Assembly (NCBI GenBank): GCA_964635295.1
Contig: CAZWOB010000032.1
Coordinates: 1-24,282 of the forward strand
Reading direction: 5' to 3'
Length of the DNA stretch: 24,282 bases
From: Waddlia sp964635295
GTDB taxonomy: Bacteria > Chlamydiota > Chlamydiia > Chlamydiales > Waddliaceae
Below, piece after piece: positions 15,460-22,411 of the stretch. The notes under the pieces are model-generated. The model had not been told where the DNA came from and searched no databases. It saw nothing but the letters and a program-made list of their open reading frames with translations. Positions within the stretch are counted from its first letter, which is position 1; each line of letters starts with the position of its first letter. Position numbers and translations under genes: made by a program.

Positions 15460-17997
15460 ATCTCTAAAGTACTCCTGATGGCTAGCCTCCACCTGTCGGT
15501 CTGTCATCGGCCTGGACGCGGCACCGGCAAACGCCTGTGAGGCCTGAGTGAATTCATCGTGCTGCATTTTCTTACCAGCTTCTGCCACCTCAAGAGGCCT
15601 TGAGGCTGATCCTCCGGTATTGATCCCCATCCTTGCTCCCATGTTCGCTTTGACAATTGCATCGACATTTCCAGATTCCATCGTCATTGTTTCACGCCAG
15701 GCGGTCATATAGGGTAAACGTTCCTGCTCCCGATAACTGGGCATTCTGCCAATCAGCATAGCTGTCGCAAATAAAAGCTTAAGCTCAATATCGACAAGTC
15801 CCGTGCGGTCTTTTCCGCTCCGGCACCCAAAATGGACCTCTACATCTTCCAATATCATTCCAAGGGCGATCATCCTAGTTGCCAATGCAGATCGATTATT
15901 GTCCATTTTACTGAGGTCGCCGCTCATCCCACTGAGATATAGCTCTCTGGTATCCAGATAGAGATCTGCAACCATGCTGTATGCTTCAATAATGGCCAGT
16001 TGCTTTTTCATCTCGAGGCTAATATCTGGATTATTTTTGAGATCGCGTATCATATTCGAAAGTTCATCAGCTTCTTGCTGCCATTCTTTAAACGCTTTTG
16101 ACGTTTTACTTAACGAACCGCTTCTGATCGTTTTTAACATCACCTTTTCACGCGACCTTGTTTTCTCAACTTGAGCATCCCATACTTCAAGCAACTTCGC
16201 TTGTTCTGCAAGAGGTAAATCCTTTACCCCTTCGACAAACTGTGCTCTTAATTTGTCAAGCTGTTGACGTGAATCTCCTTCCAGCTTTTTCCATGACTCA
16301 TTATTTTCCGCTTGCAGTTCTTCTGAAAACGTTAAAAATTCCGGCATTTTTTCATGCATGACATTGTTTGGGATATTGAAATAGCGAAGGTCGAACTTGA
16401 TTGGGACATGTAATTTTTCTCCAGCTGTATTGACAACCTCGAGCATGATTGTCTGGCCATTGAACTTTCGATACACCTCTAAGTTCTCTAGAGCCAGTGT
16501 ACGCTCATCGTCAGCCGGGCTTCCGCTCAAGCCGTGGTGGATCTTGCCTGCGACATCCCGAAAAGCCATGCTTTCGACAGCCATTGTCCGCAATCTGTCG
16601 GGCGTCAGTAAATTCACTGTTTGCGAAGTCAAGACGATAGGATCTCCTGAGCTTGCAGCTCTTTGCATCTCCTCCCAGGTCATCTTGCTCAATTTTTTAC
16701 CAGCATGCCCTGTGAGGACCTGTAACACAAGCTTGTGATTGACAGCTATCCTCACCCCTTTATCCTGCTGGGAAAACTCATTCGTGATTGCTGAACGGGA
16801 GGCTGACAGATCCAACAAAGCTAATAAGTCTGCTAAGGATCCATCCCCTTTATCATCGATCACAATGCTTGTGTCAAAAAAATTGGGAACAAAAGCATTG
16901 TCTAGCGTTCTGTTACGCGGCGCTTGAGAAGAATATCCCGGTCCTAAAGCTCGAAAGATGCTCCTGACCATCATATTTCTTCCATTCTCAGGGTTGAAGA
17001 ATGCCATATACCGCTGAACACCTTTTTCAGGATCCCATTCCGCCTGCTCGTGAATAATCGCAAAACGCTGCTCTCCTTCAATGCCTGCCGCCTCTTTTTG
17101 CATTCTGCCGACGAACGCCTTAACTTCCTCTAAAGCTTCAGTTGACAAGCCGAGGTCTTTATCAAAGGCTAATTGCCCATATAAAACAGCTGTTCCACGT
17201 AAATGTTCATGAACACTCGATTGGATCCCTTTCGTTAGCGTTTTAAATTCAGCCACAGTGTTTTTATCAGGCATAAGAATCTGATCGCCACCTTCACGCA
17301 GTTCAGGTTTATCCGTTTGGGTTTCAAATAATTTAGTGAGATGTTGCTCTGCTTCTGACTCTTTCGTTTCCATTCCCTTGATTAACGCAGCTTTTTGCTC
17401 GGGCGTTATATGCTCGCTATCAGTAATCAATTTCCGAAATTCAGCTTGAATATAACGGTCCCCTCTACTTCCCGCTCTGAAAATATTGGATATCCAGGGA
17501 AGGACATCCTGTTTTAGGTGATGGGGCCTGCTTCCTGCCAATACAGTCTGGTCTCTGAACGTTTTTCGCCTTTGTGCTTTCCCGGAAGATCTGGCTACCA
17601 AAGTGAATGAGTCGATGATCTCTCCTGAATACCTCGCAAGAGATTCGTACTCACCTTCTGATCCGCTCGAACTGGAAGATGCAAAAGCACTGGAATCTGA
17701 GCTTGTGTCGCTATCTGATTGAGAAGCAGACGGCGTTGCTGTTTCACTTCTAACGACGCTGACAACAGAATCGAGCATCTGCTGCTGCCTATCAGGCGAC
17801 AACATTGACGGCAGCGAAGTTCCCGTCGGCCTTGGGGCTCGGCGTCCTGATGATGTTGACGCAGCACTCAGCATATCCGCTGAGTCAACATCGGCGGCAT
17901 CGCCTAACGCCTTTTGTTTTTCTCTAGACAGATCTGGTTGGTGTGTATATTTACTTTTATCTCCCATCCCGGGAGAAGGAACTGAACTTGTAGTCAT
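15436..17997 (-). CDS. SopB/IpgD-like phosphoinositide phosphatase (probable effector)
   Basis: 853 residues, longer than SopB or IpgD (about 540-560). The C-terminal half carries the CX5R phosphatase signature CRSGKDRTG (725-733; Cys725 nucleophile, Arg731), almost identical to CKSGKDRTG of SopB/IpgD. Upstream, FDLRYFNIPNNV (535-546) matches the other SopB family motif (FNFGVNE) in position and pattern. These enzymes remove phosphates from phosphoinositides and alter membrane identity and Akt signalling in the host. The N-terminus is disordered, with a Ser/Asp/Glu tract at 84-118; residues 150-530 are unrecognised and may hold a second domain. No signal peptide; type III secretion is likely. 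A TATAAT lies on the minus strand at 18033-18038. Its end overlaps the ankyrin gene by 24 bases. Activity is predicted from intact catalytic residues. Confidence 0.8.
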   Translation of the reverse strand: MTTSSVPSPGMGDKSKYTHQPDLSREKQKALGDAADVDSADMLSAASTSSGRRAPRPTGTSLPSMLSPDRQQQMLDSVVSVVRSETATPSASQSDSDTSSDSSAFASSSSSGSEGEYESLARYSGEIIDSFTLVARSSGKAQRRKTFRDQTVLAGSRPHHLKQDVLPWISNIFRAGSRGDRYIQAEFRKLITDSEHITPEQKAALIKGMETKESEAEQHLTKLFETQTDKPELREGGDQILMPDKNTVAEFKTLTKGIQSSVHEHLRGTAVLYGQLAFDKDLGLSTEALEEVKAFVGRMQKEAAGIEGEQRFAIIHEQAEWDPEKGVQRYMAFFNPENGRNMMVRSIFRALGPGYSSQAPRNRTLDNAFVPNFFDTSIVIDDKGDGSLADLLALLDLSASRSAITNEFSQQDKGVRIAVNHKLVLQVLTGHAGKKLSKMTWEEMQRAASSGDPIVLTSQTVNLLTPDRLRTMAVESMAFRDVAGKIHHGLSGSPADDERTLALENLEVYRKFNGQTIMLEVVNTAGEKLHVPIKFDLRYFNIPNNVMHEKMPEFLTFSEELQAENNESWKKLEGDSRQQLDKLRAQFVEGVKDLPLAEQAKLLEVWDAQVEKTRSREKVMLKTIRSGSLSKTSKAFKEWQQEADELSNMIRDLKNNPDISLEMKKQLAIIEAYSMVADLYLDTRELYLSGMSGDLSKMDNNRSALATRMIALGMILEDVEVHFGCRSGKDRTGLVDIELKLLFATAMLIGRMPSYREQERLPYMTAWRETMTMESGNVDAIVKANMGARMGINTGGSASRPLEVAEAGKKMQHDEFTQASQAFAGAASRPMTDRQVEASHQEYFRDLPIVITR

Positions 17998-18303
17998 AAT
18001 AATTACATATATTGGAATTACCTATCATAATTATTATAACATTTTAAATATTTATTTTAAAAAAAGATTTATAAAGAATCTCCAAAGTTATTGAAGTAAT
18101 CCACTTTAAGAAATAGATAACTAAGTGAATTTTCTCACCCAATTTCAGGAATTTCCGAACCGACTCGTCTGAAATCGAATCCATCAATCGTTAAATTAAT
18201 GAACATTACACATTTATTATAGGGTATTTTTACCCCTATGCATACGGTAAATATAATAAAAATTTTATTTTATAATAATTTTATTAAAAAAGAGGATAAA
18301 TAA
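17998..18303. promoter_or_regulatory. AT-rich divergent intergenic region with candidate promoters and a hairpin
   Basis: 306 bases without a gene, between the divergent phosphatase and LRR-NEL genes. A minus-strand TATAAT (18033-18038) can serve the phosphatase. For the plus strand, TATTAT at 18215-18220 is followed at once by a stem, ATAGGGTA (18219-18226) and TACCCCTAT (18231-18239), which pair with one bulged C and could be an operator or a 5' leader hairpin. A second TATAAT lies at 18271-18276, close to the gene. AGAGG at 18291-18295 is the ribosome site, 8 bases before the ATG at 18304. The centre (18061-18190) shows no ORF or recognised RNA. Confidence 0.45.
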
Positions 18304-20307
18304 ATGAACATACATACAAACATAGCTCAATATTTCAATAATGTCGGTAATCCATTAGATCAAACGATCATTCCCAAGGAACGTTTCCTATCTTGTTTGA
18401 AAATACTCTCTATAGCAACGATCATTTTCCCGTTATTTGCAGGTATCGTTTATGGGATCGGTTTAGGAATTGAATATTTGAAAGGACGTATAAATAAAAA
18501 AAATCATAAAACCAAAAACGATGGAAAGCTAGAAGAAATAAGAAATAATTATTTACCAAACAATCAATACCAACAATCGAGGTCCGAAAATGAAAGACAG
18601 ACTAATCATACCTCCCTTTCCACAAATAATAAGGACAACAATACTCCCCAACATGCTAGTTCCTCAACCTCGTGTAATACCCAAAAATCCTCGGCAACAC
18701 ATCTCACTGAGGACGAATTTTTAGAATATTTCAATGAGAAAGGTGAATGGACAGGCCCAGACAAGGTTTACCTTAGAGGTGATTTAACTATATCTAGAGA
18801 TCAGCCAGTAAAATCAATGCCCAAACTATTACACGTGACTGAACATCTCAAATTTGAAAACAAAGAAATTCAGTCAACCTCTTTACCACAAGACCTGAAA
18901 GTAGGAGGCAGGCTGCATCTCAACGATTGCACCAGCTTGACCTCCCTACCACAAAGACTGAAAGTTGGAGGTGACCTGTATCTCACTCGCTGCTCTAGCT
19001 TGAACTCCCTAGCACAAGGCCTGAAAGTCGGAGGTAACCTGTATCTCACTTTCTGCTCTGGCTTGACCTCACTATCACAAGGCCTGGAAGTCGGAGGTGA
19101 CCTGGATCTCATGGGCTGCACTGACTTGACCTCATTATCACAAGGCCTGAAAGTTAAAGGTGACCTGTATCTCGAAGACTGCACTGGCTTGATCTCATTA
19201 CCACAAAGCCTGCAAGTCGGAGGTAACCTAAGCCTCGAAGGCTGTACCCGTTTGACCTCGTTACCAAACTCCATCACAGAACTTGGTTATACTTCATCTA
19301 GTCAGCTAAGAATAATAAACCTAACAGGCACCGGTCTATCACAAGAGATCATCCAACATTTAAGAGATAGTCAACACGACGGCATACAGTTTTACTACTC
19401 ACAACAAGCCGAGACACCCACGATTAATGCTTTCCCAACCATGGAAGAAGCTATACAATTCTGGGCTGAGAAAGCCAATTCTAACAAACGACCCGTCATT
19501 CAGGTTGGTCAAACGGAACTGAATAATATTCTGCAATATCTCCAACGATTGACATCAACTCAAGAATATAAAAACAACAATACGCGTCACTACCTTGCTC
19601 AAAGGGTTATGGATATCCTTGTTTTGATGGAAACTGATCAGATCATACGTGAAAACGCCATCAACCTGATGTTCAATGCAGTCTCTACCTGCGACGATCG
19701 AATCATTGAAGCGTTTGATCGAATCGAATTGATGGTTAAAATTCATGAAATCGAAAACAGTGACTATACAAAAGAAGACTTGCGGGCATTGGGAAAACAA
19801 TTCTTAATGCTGGAAATGGTGAATGAAAAAGTAAAAGAACATATCACCACACTCTCATTTGTCGATGAAATCGAGGTCTACCTGGCATTTCGCATTGCGC
19901 TCAAGGACCGCTTCCAACTCCCCATCAAAACAAGCAACATGATTTTCCGCAATTGTGCCCAGATTTCAGATGATAAACTGATCGCGGTCGGAGACACGAT
20001 CGAAGAAGAATACTCTGAGGATAAACTCGAAGAGTTTTTAAAGACATGGAGTCCGTGGGTAGAATTTTTAAAAAAGAATGAGACTGTCCCCGATTATGCT
20101 GATCTACCTATCGATGACCAAGCCGTAATAAACGATGATACCAATTGCCCAATTCTGCAGGATGTTCCTAAAAAACCTGTCTCGTACAAGGAGACAATTT
20201 ATGACTATGACATGTTTGTGGGACAATACAAAGCAAGTGGTAAAAACCCCATGAATACAAGTGAAGAAATCGATTTAAAACTGTTGAAGAGAGTAGAGAA
20301 CCAATAG
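18304..20307 (+). CDS. LRR-NEL E3 ubiquitin ligase with N-terminal membrane anchor and U-box-like C-terminus
   Basis: 667 residues. Domains in order: a hydrophobic segment at 29-59 (Inc-like anchor, no cleavage site); a low-complexity Asn/Ser/Gln linker (62-130); leucine-rich repeats at 155-345, six of them in 21-residue units; a novel E3 ligase (NEL) domain at about 375-595; and a C-terminal segment at 608-662. NEL is recognised by AVSTCDDRI with catalytic Cys463, FVDEIEVYLAFRIAL (519-533), LPIKTSNM (539-546) and FLKTWSPWVEFL (578-589), all characteristic of IpaH/SspH ligases. The last part (TNCPILQDVPKKPVSYKETI, then GKNPMNTSE) has the CPI...PV...Y...P-M pattern of U-boxes. NEL enzymes take ubiquitin from host E2 onto the cysteine and modify host proteins chosen by the LRR. 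No signal peptide. The NEL call is strong; the U-box is tentative. Confidence 0.88.
   Translation: MNIHTNIAQYFNNVGNPLDQTIIPKERFLSCLKILSIATIIFPLFAGIVYGIGLGIEYLKGRINKKNHKTKNDGKLEEIRNNYLPNNQYQQSRSENERQTNHTSLSTNNKDNNTPQHASSSTSCNTQKSSATHLTEDEFLEYFNEKGEWTGPDKVYLRGDLTISRDQPVKSMPKLLHVTEHLKFENKEIQSTSLPQDLKVGGRLHLNDCTSLTSLPQRLKVGGDLYLTRCSSLNSLAQGLKVGGNLYLTFCSGLTSLSQGLEVGGDLDLMGCTDLTSLSQGLKVKGDLYLEDCTGLISLPQSLQVGGNLSLEGCTRLTSLPNSITELGYTSSSQLRIINLTGTGLSQEIIQHLRDSQHDGIQFYYSQQAETPTINAFPTMEEAIQFWAEKANSNKRPVIQVGQTELNNILQYLQRLTSTQEYKNNNTRHYLAQRVMDILVLMETDQIIRENAINLMFNAVSTCDDRIIEAFDRIELMVKIHEIENSDYTKEDLRALGKQFLMLEMVNEKVKEHITTLSFVDEIEVYLAFRIALKDRFQLPIKTSNMIFRNCAQISDDKLIAVGDTIEEEYSEDKLEEFLKTWSPWVEFLKKNETVPDYADLPIDDQAVINDDTNCPILQDVPKKPVSYKETIYDYDMFVGQYKASGKNPMNTSEEIDLKLLKRVENQ
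18883..19260 (+). repeat. six tandem 63-bp repeats encoding 21-residue LRRs
   Basis: Six in-frame units of exactly 63 bp encode residues 194-319, each of the form L-x-Q-x-L-x-V-x-G-x-L-x-L-x-x-C-[TS]-x-L-x-S. The DNA copies are still alike, for example CTGAAAGT(T/C)GGAGGTRACCTG recurs in most, which suggests recent expansion by unequal recombination. The surface-exposed positions between the leucines vary most, as expected for a substrate-recognition face. Confidence 0.85.
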
Positions 20308-20351
20308 CGGTTAAGAGGATGCTTACAAAATATAGATTTTTATTGAAACAT

Positions 20352-20456
20352 ATGAACCTATCTCATTAAAATTTTTCAACCATATTTGGCGCCTTTTCCC
20401 CTTGGGAGAGAAATCCATCCAAATCTGGATAAATCTTTTTAATGAGATAGGTTCAT
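20352..20456. repeat. 105-bp foldback element with 20-bp perfect terminal inverted repeats
   Basis: The first 20 bases (20352-20371, beginning ATGAACCTATCTC) are the exact reverse complement of the last 20 (20437-20456, ending GATAGGTTCAT). Pairing continues inward so that 38-base arms (20352-20389 and 20419-20456) match at 32 of 38 positions, leaving a 29-base loop. It fills most of the gap between two convergent genes (stops at 20307 and 20467). It has no T tract directly after the stem on either strand. It may be a MITE-like mobile remnant, or a large bidirectional terminator. No clear target-site duplication is seen. Confidence 0.7.
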
Positions 20457-20466
20457 TATCCGTATA

Positions 20467-22305
20467 TCATCCAGCGATCAGACTGAACGGAACCTTGGCC
20501 AATTGCTGCATGGCTGTCTCATACCCGATTTTCATAATCGCTGCAGCCTTATTGAAGTCGAGGATGCCAAATTCATTGGTATTGATCGATATCGAAAAAT
20601 CAGCCTCGTTGAGCATCCTTTTTTCATGGGCCGCAGAAGCAAGCGAAAGGGTTGAGTTGATGATGCTGATCATATTTTCTTCATTCACATTATGATTCTT
20701 TTCACGAAAAAAATGATCCCACAAAAGCTTCCAGCCAGATACAAAGGGCTGATCATAAGGTTTGGGGACAAGGGGGACCGCGTCAGCATTACAATTGACA
20801 GCAAGAACGCGCCCTCCTCTCATTTTCTTCCTCATCACATCGACAGGTAAATTGTTCAATACGCCTCCATCAATAATCACATTCTCATCGATTGTCATTG
20901 GGGGAAATATACACGGCAAGGAGATCGAACATCGTATCGCTTGAAACAAGGAGCCGGAATCTTCAATTTCAAGGGAATATGTTGATAAATTACACGATAC
21001 GCAGAAAAAAGGAAGCCACATATCCTCAATCCTTATGTCCCTATAGCAATCTTGCAATACCGTCGACACATTTTGCCCTTTCAGTATGGATAAATAGGGG
21101 AAGGTAAAATCAAAGTATTTGGATTTTGCAAAAATTTTCATTAACTCTATCGACTCTTCAACTCCAAAAAGCGCATAAAACGATGGAACGATTGCCCCTA
21201 TGCTTGTGCCACCGATAAAATCAATCGGAATGTGGTTTTCGATAAGCGCTTGTATGACCCCTAAATGAGCAAACCCTTTTGCTCCCCCACCATTGAACAC
21301 GACTCCCAAGGCGGTACCAGTGATCACTCGAATGATCCGGTCAAGGGTGTTCTGGTCATTCATTTTGATATGAAAGACGCGTTCAAACGGTCGTTTATCC
21401 AACCAATTATGGGTGTTCGTAATGGATTTTGTGCTGTCGCTGTGGACATAAATGAGATCGGGACGTTTGTTAATGATATCAACTTCAGTCAGAAGTGTTG
21501 ACTCAATCGAATTCAAGTGAGGATCAGCCCCCTCTTCGGCAACGAACATAATATAGTCAGCACAGCGCAGACACCTCCTGCTCCAGGGGGTCATCTCTTT
21601 GTCGGTCATTAAGATGACATAACGGTGCTGCCTCTCAAGTTTTTGGATCCATCGAATAATATGAATATTGCTTTCTGTATCAGAGCCATTGTGAAGCAGG
21701 TCGCTTTTAAAGCTCTCTTCAAACATCTTTCCATCGATGATCGCCACATCATATTCCTGGTCCAAAAGGCGTTCAATCGTGTTTGCAAAACGGGTATGAT
21801 CGGAAGTTCCCGCTGGAGCGATAGCGATCAATCGTATGTCTTCACCAGGCAGTTTTTCCTTCTTAGGACTGACCAGGCGATTTAAAGACTTCTTTGATAT
21901 AAGCAACGCAGATTCTGCATTCTTGCTCTCAAATTTTTCATACGCATGTTTCTCCAGTTTTAACAACAGGCAATCTCTTATCGCAACGACAAGCGCAGAT
22001 CTTTTCTGTCCTGTTAAAAGTGAAATTTCGCCAACAATGTTACCTTCGGTGATTTCAGCCATGTACTCACCTTCAGAATGCTTATTATTGGACTTTACCT
22101 GCAGCCTTCCAGTAACAAGAACATACATCGAGCGATCCTCTTCATCCGGATGAATCAGTACTTCACCTGCATTAATTGACATCAATGTCATACTGGACAA
22201 CAACTCGTCTACGGACTGCCTGGGCAATTCGTGGAAAAACTCTAATGAGGACAATAACTTTATATATCCTTCATACTCGCTCTTGTCTATTTCATGAATT
22301 TTCAT
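20467..22305 (-). CDS. cyclic-nucleotide-binding patatin-like phospholipase (NTE family)
   Basis: 612 residues. An N-terminal cyclic-nucleotide-binding domain (about 18-128) keeps the phosphate-binding cassette VGEISLLTGQKRSALVVA, with Glu93 and Arg102, so it should bind cAMP or cGMP. A middle Rossmann-like region (155-320; IAIAPAG, IIRWIQKLERQHRYVILM) matches the linker seen in neuropathy-target-esterase relatives. The patatin domain follows: oxyanion loop GGGAKG (339-344), nucleophile elbow GGTSIG with Ser368, and the dyad aspartate in IDGGV (Asp479). All catalytic residues are intact. Such enzymes hydrolyse phospholipids or lysophospholipids, at or near a membrane. There is no signal peptide, so it may act inside the bacterium or be a secreted effector; the sequence does not decide. 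Own promoter upstream; convergent with the LRR-NEL gene. Confidence 0.9.
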   Translation of the reverse strand: MKIHEIDKSEYEGYIKLLSSLEFFHELPRQSVDELLSSMTLMSINAGEVLIHPDEEDRSMYVLVTGRLQVKSNNKHSEGEYMAEITEGNIVGEISLLTGQKRSALVVAIRDCLLLKLEKHAYEKFESKNAESALLISKKSLNRLVSPKKEKLPGEDIRLIAIAPAGTSDHTRFANTIERLLDQEYDVAIIDGKMFEESFKSDLLHNGSDTESNIHIIRWIQKLERQHRYVILMTDKEMTPWSRRCLRCADYIMFVAEEGADPHLNSIESTLLTEVDIINKRPDLIYVHSDSTKSITNTHNWLDKRPFERVFHIKMNDQNTLDRIIRVITGTALGVVFNGGGAKGFAHLGVIQALIENHIPIDFIGGTSIGAIVPSFYALFGVEESIELMKIFAKSKYFDFTFPYLSILKGQNVSTVLQDCYRDIRIEDMWLPFFCVSCNLSTYSLEIEDSGSLFQAIRCSISLPCIFPPMTIDENVIIDGGVLNNLPVDVMRKKMRGGRVLAVNCNADAVPLVPKPYDQPFVSGWKLLWDHFFREKNHNVNEENMISIINSTLSLASAAHEKRMLNEADFSISINTNEFGILDFNKAAAIMKIGYETAMQQLAKVPFSLIAG

Positions 22306-22353
22306 AATAACTGCTTTGGATAAGTTATGATGAAAGAATACCCTTCCAGTCTA

Positions 22354-22382
22354 ATTATATAATAATTTTTTTAATAAAACAA
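22354..22382 (-). promoter_or_regulatory. promoter of the cNMP-patatin gene
   Basis: On the minus strand TTGTTT (22377-22382), a 17-base spacer, and a perfect TATAAT (22354-22359) precede the start codon at 22305, giving a leader of about 42 bases. It lies in the 106-base gap after the TPR-barrel gene, so the patatin gene need not depend on transcription from upstream. Confidence 0.6.
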
Positions 22383-22411
22383 TTTTTAAAATCCGGTTTT
22401 TTTTCTATTTT

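Noticed and set aside
18883..19260. Tandem repeats as a possible CRISPR array
   Set aside because: Units are contiguous, in frame, without spacers, and encode leucine-rich repeats.
18870..19277. 135-residue minus-strand ORF with a repeating pattern
   Set aside because: It is the antisense reading of the LRR repeats; its periodicity only mirrors the 63-bp units.
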